From Actinomycetes bacterium (lineage in GTDB: Bacteria; Actinomycetota; Acidimicrobiia; Acidimicrobiales; RAAP-2): a DNA stretch of 64,000 nt. Position numbers and translations under genes: made by a program. The stretch is taken from positions 151,150 through 215,149 of the forward strand of contig JAJYBR010000003.1 of the NCBI GenBank assembly GCA_021778895.1, given 5' to 3'. Of this stretch, positions 25,148-33,344 are shown piece by piece (positions within the stretch are counted from its first letter, which is position 1; each line of letters starts with the position of its first letter). The notes beneath the pieces are model-generated. The model ran no database searches, was not told the DNA's origin, and saw only the letters and a program-made list of their open reading frames with translations.

Positions 25148-26259
25148 CCGTTGGTGATGTTCTTGGTGAACCAGGCGTTGATCTGGTTCTCCAGCGGTCC
25201 CCACACGTACGGGTTCGTGGTCTGCATCGGCACGGAAGCCAGGGCGGGGATCACCTTGTTCGCCGGGGTCTCACCCTCCAGCACCGGCCAGAAGAGGGAG
25301 TCACCCTGCGGGTCACCAGTCTGCATCACGTGCTGGCCCGCCGGCGACAACACGTAGTCAACGAAGCGACGGGCCTCCTTCTGCACGGTGACGGGCATCA
25401 GGCGGTCGATCCCGATGGTGCCGGGCAGCGCCGTCACCGGGTTGAGATAGGCCACGCGCATGGTCGGCGACGTCGAGATCTCGGCGCCGTAGCCCGCCGA
25501 GCTCTGGATGATGGCCATGGCGATCGTGTGCGACTGGATGGCGCCCAGCGTGGGCCCGTTGGTTGCGTTGATCACGAGGCCGTTGTGCTTGAGCTTGGCG
25601 AAGTAGGCCTCACCAGCCTTGACCGCCGCCGCCGTCGATCCGTGCGTGTAGTGACCCAGGTAGTTCATCAGACCCGCGATCAGGGGGTACGTCGGCCCCG
25701 ACTGTGTGGGGTCGTTCATGCCGAGCATGTGCGCGTACTCGGGCTTGAGGAGGTCGGCCCAGGTCTTGGGCAGCTTGGCGGCGGAGATCTGGGACGAGTC
25801 GTAGACCAGGGCCCCCGTGGCCGTCAGCCCCGTGGGCACGAAGCTCCCGTCGCGCGCGATGTTGGCCCGACCCACCACGTTGAAGGGAACCTTGGGCACG
25901 ATGCCCCGCAAGAGCTTGCCCTGGCGGTCCAGCGCCGCGAACGCCTGTGAACCATCGACCCACAGCACGCCCCACTTCGGGTGCGAGCCTTCAGCCTGGA
26001 TCTGCTGGAGCAGCGGACCCGTGGAGTTGTCGTTCAGCGTGACGGTGAACCCGGGGTTGGTCTTGTTGAACGCGGTCACGACGGCCGAGTCGTAGCCCTG
26101 GGCCGAGTAGACGACCAGCGTGGGACCGCTGGCCTTCGCCGACGCGTACGCCCGCACGGCTGGCCAGGCCAGCGTCGCGAGCGCGGCAACCGCGGCTGCC
26201 GCGCTCAAGGTGGCACGGCGCCCGCGCCGGATGCCTGGGGTGATGGTTGTGGTGTGCAT
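25144..26259 (-). CDS. fbpA: Ferric-type ABC importer, substrate-binding protein
   Basis: 371 residues. The N-terminus (MHTTTITPGIRRGRR, then an Ala-rich hydrophobic stretch) is a signal peptide, probably cut after AYA-SA or secreted by Tat because of the twin Arg. The mature part begins TLVVYSAQGYDSAVVTAFNKTNPG, as in class-C solute-binding proteins for Fe(III) and similar ligands (FbpA/FutA). Tyr residues in GPTYPL and SAGYGAE could bind metal. No lipobox Cys. First gene of a five-gene operon: fbpA-fbpB-fbpC-E-x-x-E protein-small partner. Iron as substrate is inferred. Confidence 0.87.
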   Translation of the reverse strand: MHTTTITPGIRRGRRATLSAAAAVAALATLAWPAVRAYASAKASGPTLVVYSAQGYDSAVVTAFNKTNPGFTVTLNDNSTGPLLQQIQAEGSHPKWGVLWVDGSQAFAALDRQGKLLRGIVPKVPFNVVGRANIARDGSFVPTGLTATGALVYDSSQISAAKLPKTWADLLKPEYAHMLGMNDPTQSGPTYPLIAGLMNYLGHYTHGSTAAAVKAGEAYFAKLKHNGLVINATNGPTLGAIQSHTIAMAIIQSSAGYGAEISTSPTMRVAYLNPVTALPGTIGIDRLMPVTVQKEARRFVDYVLSPAGQHVMQTGDPQGDSLFWPVLEGETPANKVIPALASVPMQTTNPYVWGPLENQINAWFTKNITNG

Positions 26260-26421
26260 GGGCGCCGTTCTAGGGGCCTGTCTTGAACGCGGCGTGACCG
26301 ACGTGCACCGGCTCGATGAACTCTGCGCGCCGTTGTGTGACGGTGCCGCCCCTCGCGTCGTGCCCGGTGGCTGGCGGACACCCTCGCCGTGCCATAATCG
26401 GCCCGACCCGAGGAGACGCAC

Positions 26422-27024
26422 GTGACCACACCGCGCTCGAGCGCCGCGCTCATTGCGCGCGGCCGCCGTCTCGAGGTGTTGACCTTGGGCTGGAACGTGA
26501 TCGGCGTCGCCGTCCTCGCCGGCGCCGCGTGGCGCGCCCGATCGGTGGCGCTGGCTGGCTTCGGTCTCGACAGCCTGATCGAGATCGGGGCCTCCATGGT
26601 CGTCATCTGGGAGCTGAGCGACACCGGCGGCCTGCGTCAGCGCCGGGCGCTCCGGTTCATCGGCGTGGCCTTCGGCATCCTCGCGCTCTATCTCGCCGCG
26701 CAGGGCGCCGTCGCCCTGGCGGCGCATCACCGTGCCGCGACGAGTCCCGCGGGCATCGCGTGGACCGCGCTGACCGCCGCGACGATGTTCGCGCTGGCCG
26801 TCGGCAAGGCTCGCACCGGGTCGGCACTCGCCAACCCCGTTCTCGTGGCCGAGGGCCGCGTCACGCGCGTCGACGGCTTGCTGGCGCTCGCCGTCCTGGC
26901 CAGCCTCGTGCTCAACGCCGCCCTCGGGTGGTGGTGGAGCGACCCCGCGGCCGGTTACGTCCTGGTGGCCTACGCCCTGCGCGAGGTGGGAGCGATCCGC
27001 CGCGAACTGCGCGCTGCCCCATGA
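26422..27024 (+). CDS. Cation-diffusion-facilitator-like membrane protein, membrane domain only
   Basis: 200 residues with about five to six helices. SVALAGFGLDSLIEIGAS corresponds to the CDF helix II metal motif, and AEGRVTRVDGLLALAVLASL to helix V. The usual C-terminal cytoplasmic metal-sensing domain of CDF transporters is absent, and the classical His-Asp pairs are partly replaced. Similar short actinobacterial proteins are annotated cation transporter. Substrate unknown. The ribosome site GAGGAGACGC precedes the GTG. ATGA overlap with the next gene. Confidence 0.75.
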   Translation: MTTPRSSAALIARGRRLEVLTLGWNVIGVAVLAGAAWRARSVALAGFGLDSLIEIGASMVVIWELSDTGGLRQRRALRFIGVAFGILALYLAAQGAVALAAHHRAATSPAGIAWTALTAATMFALAVGKARTGSALANPVLVAEGRVTRVDGLLALAVLASLVLNAALGWWWSDPAAGYVLVAYALREVGAIRRELRAAP

Positions 27025-27242
27025 GCTTCGTCACGCTCTACGGCGTCGTCGCGCTCACCTTCATGACGGCCATGTATGCGCTTGAGCACCGGGGACACCG
27101 CTTCGTCCTGGCGTTCGCGATCGGCTGCGCCCTGTCGAGCGTCTACGGGTTCGCGGCGGGCGCGTGGCCCTTCGGCGTCGTCGAACTCATCTGGTCACTG
27201 GTCGCGTTGCGACGCTACCGCGCCGGCGGCCCCAGACCCTGA
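27021..27242 (+). CDS. Small two-helix membrane protein, 73 aa
   Basis: Two hydrophobic helices with GHRFVLAFAIGCALSSVYGFAAG in the middle and WPFGVVELIWSLVALRRY at the end. The latter resembles a small conserved family found beside many transporters. Translationally coupled to the CDF-like gene (ATGA), so probably co-functional. A hairpin follows directly. Confidence 0.75.
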   Translation: MSFVTLYGVVALTFMTAMYALEHRGHRFVLAFAIGCALSSVYGFAAGAWPFGVVELIWSLVALRRYRAGGPRP

Positions 27243-27248
27243 GCCGGC

Positions 27249-27268
27249 GTGCGGCGGTCTTGCCGCAC
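27249..27268 (+). terminator. Hairpin after CDF operon
   Basis: GTGCGGC and GCCGCAC around six bases, seven bases after the stop, followed by CCCTTCCC. Confidence 0.6.
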
Positions 27269-27279
27269 CCTTCCCGCGG

Positions 27280-27636
27280 CTACCGGCGCGCCTGCTCGAT
27301 CGTGGTCTGGGTCGCCTCGGGGTCGGCGCAGCCCACGACCCACTCATCGACCTCGCTGCCGGTGAACCGGATCCTCACACCCCGCGGGGTGTCGCGGTGC
27401 ACCGCGACGAAGAGCTTCGCGCGCGGTGCGTACACCGTGGCGACCTCGACGACGCCGGGGATACGCGTCCCGACCTTCACGCCGATCTCGTCGGCCGCCC
27501 CGTGAGCGTCCTCGACCACCTCCACGGCGACGACCGCACTCAGCGGGGCCCGCAGGTCGCCTCGCACGCCCTCGAGCCGCTCCATCCCGGTCAGGTGCAG
27601 CTGCAGCTCACCGTCCTCCACCGTCACGTGCGCCAC
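27280..27636 (-). CDS. Conserved hypothetical protein (PH-like fold suspected)
   Basis: 118 residues, mostly predicted beta strands. The segment order (short strand, LTGMERLEGVRGDLRAPLSAVVAVEVV, GTRIPGV, FVAVHRDTPRGVRIRF) matches a small family I know from many bacteria as conserved hypothetical, probably a bacterial pleckstrin-homology-like domain. The GTG at 27636 has an excellent GGAGG ribosome site six bases upstream, which decides against the longer frame. Function unknown. Confidence 0.7.
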   Translation of the reverse strand: MAHVTVEDGELQLHLTGMERLEGVRGDLRAPLSAVVAVEVVEDAHGAADEIGVKVGTRIPGVVEVATVYAPRAKLFVAVHRDTPRGVRIRFTGSEVDEWVVGCADPEATQTTIEQARR

Positions 27637-27679
27637 TGGCACCTCCTCGCGGGGACCCCCCGCGAACCTTACGCCGCCC

Positions 27680-29017
27680 TCAACCCCGGGCTGGCCAGCG
27701 GGGCCACCCGCCCGCCAGACGACCGGGGGCACCCGCCAGGGTCAGGCCCGGACGGGCACCCAAGGTCTCGAGCAGGGCACTGAAGTTGCGCCCGAAGGCC
27801 GTCGAGTTCTTGCCGGTGTACTGCGACGCGCCCATGGCCCAGCCCAGCCGGGTCGGCGATGCCCAGCCCGTCTCCAGGCACGTCTTGGTGTCGTGCACGA
27901 CGCCGACGACCGTGGCCGACGTGACGCGCTGCCCGACGCGCACGCGGGGGGTCACGTTCTCGGCCACGTAGGCGACGAGGCCTGCGGCCGGGCCCGCGGA
28001 GAGCCGGTAGGCGATGAAGGTCCCGCTCGGCCAGCCCGGGTCGCTCACGTTGAGGACCAGTCCGGGGCCGAGCGCGTAGACGGGACCCGAGCCGCAGTAG
28101 TCGACTCCCTGGTCGATCTCCTGGGGCACGAGGGCGCGCACGGCGCGCAGGGGATTGCGGTAGCCCGCGCCGCCGCCGTCGTTGATGGCCACCAGCAGGC
28201 GGGAACCCGCGACGGTGATCCCCGCTGCCGCAGCACCCGCCGGAACGGCGACCGCGCCCGTACCCATCGACGTGCCGTAGGCGCTCAGGCGGCCGTTCGA
28301 CTCGAGCGCGACGACCCCTGGCCCCGCCGGAGCCAGGGCCACGGTGGGAGCTCCCGACGGGCGTGACCCGAGAGCCGGTGCACCCAGGGTGGGCGCGTCG
28401 AAGGCGACGACGGCCCCGCTGGAGGTCGCGATCCAGTAACCACCCGTGGCTGCGTCCACGGCGATGGCCACGGCCGTGACCGGTGCCGTGGCGCCGTAGG
28501 CGAGGTGGTGGGCCAGCGAGCCGTGCGCCCGCGTGCCGAAAGCGTCGACCGCCCCATTGGCCCGCAGCACCAGGTAGCCGGTCCCGCGCGACGCTGCGGC
28601 GATGGCCACGGCCGCCGGGTACTGGCCCCACCCCCCGCCGGGGATCCGCGGGCCGCCGAGGGCGGGCGCGTCGATCGCCTCGACGCGCCCGTTCGAGAAC
28701 AGCACCCAGTAGCCGCCCGTGCGGGCGTCGGCCGCGATGCCCGTAGCGCTGACGCCGGGCTGCGTGGGCGGAGCGGGCACGACGCGCGCGTCGCGCCCGA
28801 ACACGTCGACCTGCCCATTGATGCGCACGTCCGCGTAGCTCGCTCCCCCCGGGGCCCCTGCGACACCCACCACCGCCGGAAACCCGAGCCCCGACGCTCC
28901 CGGCGAGGAGATCCCGAGCCGGAGCGCCACGGTCGACGCGGGCGACGCCGCCACCGGGAACCCGACGAGGAGCAGGACCGCCAGGAGGACCGATCCCGCC
29001 GCTGGCCACGTTCGCAT
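27680..29017 (-). CDS. Secreted repeat protein with C-terminal M23-like domain
   Basis: 445 residues. Signal peptide at 1-28 ending near AASPA. Residues 60-270 are tandem units of about 50-60 residues built on G-Y-W-x-x-x-S-x-G-x-V-x-A-F/I-D-A-P-x-L-G, probably a propeller-like fold. Similar repeats are frequent in extracellular proteins of Acidimicrobiia. Residues 290-420 (EIDQGVDYCGSGPVYALGPG, YVAENVTPRVRVGQRV, VVGVVHD) resemble a LytM/M23 fold, but the expected zinc His-x-His is not obvious, so peptidase activity is doubtful. Likely cell-surface or wall-associated. Confidence 0.75.
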   Translation of the reverse strand: MRTWPAAGSVLLAVLLLVGFPVAASPASTVALRLGISSPGASGLGFPAVVGVAGAPGGASYADVRINGQVDVFGRDARVVPAPPTQPGVSATGIAADARTGGYWVLFSNGRVEAIDAPALGGPRIPGGGWGQYPAAVAIAAASRGTGYLVLRANGAVDAFGTRAHGSLAHHLAYGATAPVTAVAIAVDAATGGYWIATSSGAVVAFDAPTLGAPALGSRPSGAPTVALAPAGPGVVALESNGRLSAYGTSMGTGAVAVPAGAAAAGITVAGSRLLVAINDGGGAGYRNPLRAVRALVPQEIDQGVDYCGSGPVYALGPGLVLNVSDPGWPSGTFIAYRLSAGPAAGLVAYVAENVTPRVRVGQRVTSATVVGVVHDTKTCLETGWASPTRLGWAMGASQYTGKNSTAFGRNFSALLETLGARPGLTLAGAPGRLAGGWPRWPARG

Positions 29018-29110
29018 GTCCTGGCACGCTATCCCAGCAGCCTGGAGCCCTCGAAGCCGCCCCGCATTGTCCCCGTGCGCCCTGAATTGTTCTGCTCTAC
29101 AGTGGAACTT

Positions 29111-29788
29111 GTGACGTCACCCTCGCCCGCCGACGAGCTCCTCGCCCAGGCGCGAGCGCTCGGGGATCCGAACCGTCTCCGCTTGTTCCGCTACCTCGTC
29201 GCCCACGACGAGCCCGCCGCCGTCGCCGAGCTGACCGACATGGCGGGACTGAACCACAACACTGTTCGCCAGCACCTCGCGGTGCTGGTCGACGCGGGAC
29301 TGGTCGACGAGAGTCGCGAGGTGCGATCACGCGTCGGGCGTCCGCGCCTGCTCTATCGCGCCGATGCGGGGGCCGCGAGTCGCTGGGACGCCCCGGGGAC
29401 CTACGTGTGGCTCGCCGAGCTCTTGAGTGACGCGTTGAGTCGCCAGATCTCCCCCCGGGAGGCCGGGCGCCTACGCGGAGTGCAGCGGGCAGCCGAGCTC
29501 AGCGACGGCGGCTCTGCTCTCGACGTGATGGAGGCGGATCTGGCTCGCCGGGGGTTCCATCCGCGCCGGGAGTCGAACCGGACCCGGGTCGACTTCGTCC
29601 TGGAGCGCTGTCCGTTCGTCGACGTGGCGGCCGTCAATCCCGCCACCGTCTGCCAGCTCCACCTGGGACTGGTCGAGGGGCTGGCGACGGGCTTGGGAGG
29701 CTGGGAGGTCGAGGATCTCGTCGCCCACTCGCCGCGCGAGGCGGGCTGCCGGCTCGCCCTGCGCGCCGTGGCGGCTCGGCGACGCTGA
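29111..29788 (+). CDS. ArsR/MarR-like winged-helix regulator with Cys-containing C-terminal domain
   Basis: 225 residues. N-terminal winged helix: ALGDPNRLRLFRYLVAHDEP, then NHNTVRQHLAVLVDAGLVDESREV and GRPRLLYRA. The C-terminal half resembles the domain following the HTH in regulators of the YfmB/SufR type, with three Cys (LERCPFVDV, ATVCQLHLG, EAGCRLAL) that could hold an Fe-S cluster, as in SufR and NO/redox sensors. GTG 29111 lies eight bases after TACAGT, so a leaderless start is likely. It precedes the hemerythrin gene and is the best candidate regulator of this island. Confidence 0.8.
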   Translation: MTSPSPADELLAQARALGDPNRLRLFRYLVAHDEPAAVAELTDMAGLNHNTVRQHLAVLVDAGLVDESREVRSRVGRPRLLYRADAGAASRWDAPGTYVWLAELLSDALSRQISPREAGRLRGVQRAAELSDGGSALDVMEADLARRGFHPRRESNRTRVDFVLERCPFVDVAAVNPATVCQLHLGLVEGLATGLGGWEVEDLVAHSPREAGCRLALRAVAARRR

Positions 29789-29804
29789 CGGGACCTTTTC
29801 CCCT

Positions 29805-29834
29805 CTATTTTTCTGTTAGCGGATGGATTAATAT
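29805..29834 (+). promoter_or_regulatory. Promoter with CTATTTTTCTGTTAG motif upstream of hemerythrin gene
   Basis: AT-rich block. The 15-mer at 29805-29819 recurs with one T fewer at 32296-32309 upstream of the DUF2249 gene. TAATAT at 29829-29834 is a plausible -10 box. Shared site for a common regulator is an inference. Confidence 0.55.
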
Positions 29835-29877
29835 GGTCGGGGCGTCGGCTGGCGCCGGATCCCAAGGAGAGACGACC

Positions 29878-30795
29878 GTGAATGACCTCGACGCCACGAA
29901 CGCCATGATGACCCACCACGCCCAACTCGTGGGCCAGGTGGACACGCTGGCCCGATCGGTCGAGACCGACCCCACCCTCGCGGCCACTGCGGCACTGCTC
30001 GCGTACCTGGCGGGCGAGGTCCTGCCACACGCGCTCGCCGAGGAGGCGTCGATCTATCGCGCCGCCAGCGACCTCCCCGCACTGGCCCCGCTCATCGGCG
30101 GTCTGATCGTTGAGCACCACGAGCTCGCCCGCCTCGGCGACGACCTCAACCCCGCGACGCCGGACCTCGTCCGTCGTGCGGCCGCACGCCGTGTGCGGCT
30201 CCTCTTCGCCGACCACGTCGGCGTCGAGAACGAAGTGGTTCTCCCCGCCCTGCGCGACGAGGCTCCGGGATCGCTGCCCAGGCTCCTCGAGGCCATGCAC
30301 GAGTTCCTCGGCGCGCCGGCCACGGATCCCGCTCCGGCCACGACCGACGATGCCCTCTTCGCCCTCCTCGGTCAGGCCAGCGACGAGCTCGAGCGGGCCG
30401 GGGCGTCCGACGCGGCCGGCCGGCTGCTGGCCCGCGCCTGGACGGTCCTGCGTGCGCCGCGTCCCGACCTGGCGCGCCGCGTGACCTCGCGCCTGCACCG
30501 GGTCGCCCGCTCCCTCGAGCCCACCGCGGTGTCGATCGCCACCCCGTCAACGAGCGCGCCGAGCGACACCGACAGCCTCGACGTGCGCTCGATGCCACCG
30601 CGCGATCGTCACGAGTCGATCTTCTCGGCGTACGAGGCGCTGCCCGCCGGCGCGTCGTTCGTCCTGGTGAACGACCACGACCCCAAGCCCCTGCGCTACC
30701 AGTTCGACGCCGAGCATCCCGGAGCGTTCACGTGGGACTACCTGGAGTCGGGCCCCCAGGTGTGGCGCGTGCGGATCGGGCGCAGCGCTGCCTAG
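29878..30795 (+). CDS. Hemerythrin-like protein with C-terminal DUF2249 domain
   Basis: 305 residues. The N-terminal four-helix bundle has hemerythrin His/Glu positions: MMTHHAQL, LPHALAEEASIY, IVEHHELA and FADHVGVENEVVLP. Such di-iron proteins bind O2 or NO or repair Fe-S clusters. After a helical linker, residues 230-305 are DUF2249 (HESIFSAYEALPAGASFVLVNDHDP). The fusion ties the two families found separately elsewhere in this island. GTG 29878 has AAGGAGA seven bases upstream. The stop TAG overlaps the convergent stop in CTAG. Confidence 0.85.
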   Translation: MNDLDATNAMMTHHAQLVGQVDTLARSVETDPTLAATAALLAYLAGEVLPHALAEEASIYRAASDLPALAPLIGGLIVEHHELARLGDDLNPATPDLVRRAAARRVRLLFADHVGVENEVVLPALRDEAPGSLPRLLEAMHEFLGAPATDPAPATTDDALFALLGQASDELERAGASDAAGRLLARAWTVLRAPRPDLARRVTSRLHRVARSLEPTAVSIATPSTSAPSDTDSLDVRSMPPRDRHESIFSAYEALPAGASFVLVNDHDPKPLRYQFDAEHPGAFTWDYLESGPQVWRVRIGRSAA

Positions 30796-32162
30796 CGCGT
30801 CGGCGCCGGGTCGAGCGAACCCGGTGCGGCTGCGGCCACGCGACTGCGGCGCGCCACGCGCCAGGGTCCAAGGGCGAGGTTGGCACCCACGACGACGCCC
30901 GTGAGGGCCAGCAGGATGCCGGCCAGCCCCGTCAGCGGGGCAACGGCGGTGGCCAGCCCCAAGGACAGAGCGGCCACGGCTCCCGTCGTGCTCCCGTAGC
31001 TGACGAGCGCCCAGCGAGCCGAGTAGAGGTCGGCGAATCCCAGGGCTTGGCCGTTGGGCCCGGTGACCACACCGCGGGCCCGCAGCACCGACCAGGCGAT
31101 GAAGGGGACCACCTTGTGCGCGTGGCCCACGAGGGCGACCAGCAGCCATCCGCCGGAGAGGGCCAGCGCCGCCGCGACGAGATCCCGGCCCGCCCGAGGG
31201 TGCGCGGCGATGATGATCGCCGCCGCCAGTGCGAGCACCATGCCCGCGACCAGAGACGCCGCACTCGTCAGCACGAAGACGAGATGCAGGTCACGCGCGC
31301 GGCGGCGCCGGCGCACGTGCGCGCCCAGTGCCACCACGTGCGCGATGGCGCCAGCGGCGAGCACCGCGGCGCCACCACCGGCGAGCACCGGGGACGCGCT
31401 GATCAGACCCGCCGCGAGCACCACGGCGCCCACGGGCACCAGCCACACCGAGATGCGCACCGAGCGCGCGCGCGCCTCGAGGTGCGCCAGCATGAACATC
31501 GGCCACAGCTTGCTCGCCACCCCGACGTACGCCGTGCCCAGCCAGGCGAAGAGGCCGAGAACGCCCATCGCCAGGTCGGCGCGCGCCGACAGCGCGAACC
31601 AGGATGCCTGGCGGTCCCCGACGAAGGCGACGCCGAGATAGGTCGTGATCAGCGCACCGGCGAGCGACCACCGCATCGCCGTGACCGCGGGGCCCTTGCC
31701 GCGCACGAGCAGTGCGGGCCCCAGGTTCCAGCCCACGACCAGCACGGCGATGCCGGCCGCCGCGCCGCCCAGACCCGTCACCACCGGCGTGGACAGGCCG
31801 ATCCCGAGGGGCAGCATCCAGGAGGCCGCGATCCATAGCGCGCAGCTGGCGTAGCCCGCGACCGTCGAGCGGAGAGGCCGCCCGGTGATGACCGGCACGA
31901 ACTGGTGGAGTGCCCCGAGCAGCCCCATGGCGAGCGTCGCCAGCACGCCGAAGTGCACGGCCGCGACGACGGGATCGGCGGTGACGTCGCGGGCGGCCTG
32001 GCCCGCGACGACGAACCACGCGACGCCGGTCGCCACCAGACCCAGAGCCGACGCCCCGAGGAACGACAGGGGCACTCCGGGAGCCGGCACCGCCGCCGGG
32101 ACACCGCGGGGCCGTCCCGCCCAGGTCGCGCCCGAGCCGGGTGCCGTCGCTGCTGGGGCCAT
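30792..32162 (-). CDS. Haem-copper-oxidase/NnrS-like polytopic membrane protein
   Basis: 456 residues with about twelve helices. Conserved histidines lie in helices: VVAAVHFGVL, LGALHQFVPVITG, FMLAHLEAR, AIIIAAHPRAG and LVGHAHKVVPFIAW. This His pattern resembles catalytic subunits of haem-copper oxidases (CcoN/NorB), and proteins of this type are often annotated NnrS-like or cytochrome oxidase subunit I-like. Role in NO or O2 handling is inferred from the hemerythrin and DUF2249 neighbours. ATG 32162 chosen; upstream frame continues to 32234 past the probable promoter TATAAT. Confidence 0.65.
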   Translation of the reverse strand: MAPAATAPGSGATWAGRPRGVPAAVPAPGVPLSFLGASALGLVATGVAWFVVAGQAARDVTADPVVAAVHFGVLATLAMGLLGALHQFVPVITGRPLRSTVAGYASCALWIAASWMLPLGIGLSTPVVTGLGGAAAGIAVLVVGWNLGPALLVRGKGPAVTAMRWSLAGALITTYLGVAFVGDRQASWFALSARADLAMGVLGLFAWLGTAYVGVASKLWPMFMLAHLEARARSVRISVWLVPVGAVVLAAGLISASPVLAGGGAAVLAAGAIAHVVALGAHVRRRRRARDLHLVFVLTSAASLVAGMVLALAAAIIIAAHPRAGRDLVAAALALSGGWLLVALVGHAHKVVPFIAWSVLRARGVVTGPNGQALGFADLYSARWALVSYGSTTGAVAALSLGLATAVAPLTGLAGILLALTGVVVGANLALGPWRVARRSRVAAAAPGSLDPAPTR

Positions 32163-32220
32163 GACGTCTCGCTTTCCCGGGGGCCGACGCGTCGGCACCT
32201 TATTTCTTTTCGCTGACGTA

Positions 32221-32226
32221 ATTATA
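32221..32226 (-). promoter_or_regulatory. Consensus -10 box TATAAT for the membrane protein gene
   Basis: Perfect TATAAT on the minus strand, 58 bases before the ATG at 32162, in an AT-rich island. No good -35 box is visible, which would suit an activator-dependent promoter. Confidence 0.5.
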
Positions 32227-32295
32227 CGCTCCACGAGCTCGCGAAACGACTGGACGCAGCACTCGCCCCGTGGTTGCTCCGGACCGCCGCTCCTG

Positions 32296-32309
32296 CTATT
32301 TTCTGTTAG
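32296..32309 (+). promoter_or_regulatory. CTATTTTCTGTTAG motif upstream of DUF2249 gene
   Basis: Second copy of the motif found at 29805-29819. It lies 40-53 bases before the DUF2249 start and between the two divergent transcripts, so it may affect both. Confidence 0.55.
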
Positions 32310-32348
32310 TCAGCAGAAATTTATCCGCTGGAAGACGCAAGGAGACCC

Positions 32349-32570
32349 ATGGCCACCGTCGACGCCCGCCCGATCATCGCCGCTGGCGATGAGCCCTTCG
32401 AGGCCATCATGGCTGCGGTCAGCGCGCTAGGAGCCGACGAGGAGCTGGTCGTGCTCGCTCCCTTCGAGCCCGTGCCCCTCGAGGGCGTGCTCGGCGCCCA
32501 GGGATTCACCTACACGGCCGAGGACCTCGGTGACGGCGACTGGCGCGTCACCTTCCGGTCGGCCTCGTGA
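32349..32570 (+). CDS. Stand-alone DUF2249 protein, 73 aa
   Basis: Small alpha/beta protein of the DUF2249 family (PFEAIMAAVSALGADEELVVLAPFEPVPL), a TusA-like fold without the TusA Cys. DUF2249 genes often sit with hemerythrins, nitrite/NO genes and Fe-S maintenance genes. AAGGAG ribosome site. GTGA overlap with the MIP18-like gene. Exact function unknown. Confidence 0.85.
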   Translation: MATVDARPIIAAGDEPFEAIMAAVSALGADEELVVLAPFEPVPLEGVLGAQGFTYTAEDLGDGDWRVTFRSAS

Positions 32571-32917
32571 GCCCCGCCCCCGAGCCCCGCGACGCTCCCC
32601 CGTCCGCCGCCGACCCCGGACTCGACGCCGTGTGGCAGGCCCTGCGCACCGTCGACGACCCCGAGCTGCGCCTCGACGTGGTCTCGCTCGGGCTCGTCTA
32701 CGACGTGCGCCGCAGCGAGAGCGGCGTCGTCGTCGAGATGACGATGACGACACCCGGTTGCCCCGCAGCGGAGATCATCCCGGAGATGGCCCACGACGCG
32801 GTGGCCGCGGCGGTTGGCGACGGCCCGGTCGACGTCCGTGTGGTGTGGGATCCGCCCTGGGACCCGTCGATGATCGACGAGGCGGCCTTCGGGGCCCGCG
32901 GGTATCGACGACGGTAG
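32567..32917 (+). CDS. MIP18/PaaD-like Fe-S maturation protein
   Basis: 116 residues. LRTVDDPELRLDVVSLGLVYDV and MTMTTPGCPAAEIIPEM are family signatures; the Cys in TPGCP is the conserved cluster-related residue. WDPPWDPSMIDEAA is the characteristic C-terminal motif. Members (SufT, PaaD, yeast Cia2) help deliver or repair Fe-S clusters. Coupled to the DUF2249 gene, pointing to cluster repair under redox or NO stress. Confidence 0.88.
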   Translation: MSPAPEPRDAPPSAADPGLDAVWQALRTVDDPELRLDVVSLGLVYDVRRSESGVVVEMTMTTPGCPAAEIIPEMAHDAVAAAVGDGPVDVRVVWDPPWDPSMIDEAAFGARGYRRR

Positions 32918-32927
32918 CGTGGCCGCG

Positions 32928-33299
32928 ATGGGCGACATCGTGGTGACCCGCATCTACGGCGACGACGGGCGCGCGGCGGGCGACGCACGGGTCCTGGTCG
33001 ACCGTCTCTGGCCCCGCGGGGTCACCCGCGACGCAGCTGATCTCGACGAGTGGGCCAAGGACGCCGCGCCCAGTCCCGAGCTTCGCCGCTGGTACGCCCA
33101 CGACGTGGCCCGCTTCGACGAGTTCCGCCAGCGCTACGAGTTCGAGCTGCGCGAGACGCCCGCGGCGCAGACCGTCACCCACTTGCTGGATCTCACGGCG
33201 TCGTCGCGACTGGTCCTCATCACGGCCGCTCGTGACCTCGAGCACTCGAGCGCCCGAGTGCTCGCCGACGAGCTGGCCCGCGTCGCGGCAACCCGCTAG
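32928..33299 (+). CDS. DUF488-family protein
   Basis: 123 residues with the hallmark VLVDRLWPRGVTRD and the following EWAKDAAPSPELRRWYAHD. The family is widespread and uncharacterised; heme or oxidative-stress contexts are common. ATG 32928 is preferred because family members start a few residues before the I-Y-G/D segment; a GTG at 32919 is an alternative. Probably co-transcribed with the two genes before it, 10 bases away. Confidence 0.85.
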   Translation: MGDIVVTRIYGDDGRAAGDARVLVDRLWPRGVTRDAADLDEWAKDAAPSPELRRWYAHDVARFDEFRQRYEFELRETPAAQTVTHLLDLTASSRLVLITAARDLEHSSARVLADELARVAATR

Positions 33300-33344
33300 C
33301 CAGCACGCCTCGGGCCAACAACTAGGTTGGGGGCGCCCAGCGCC

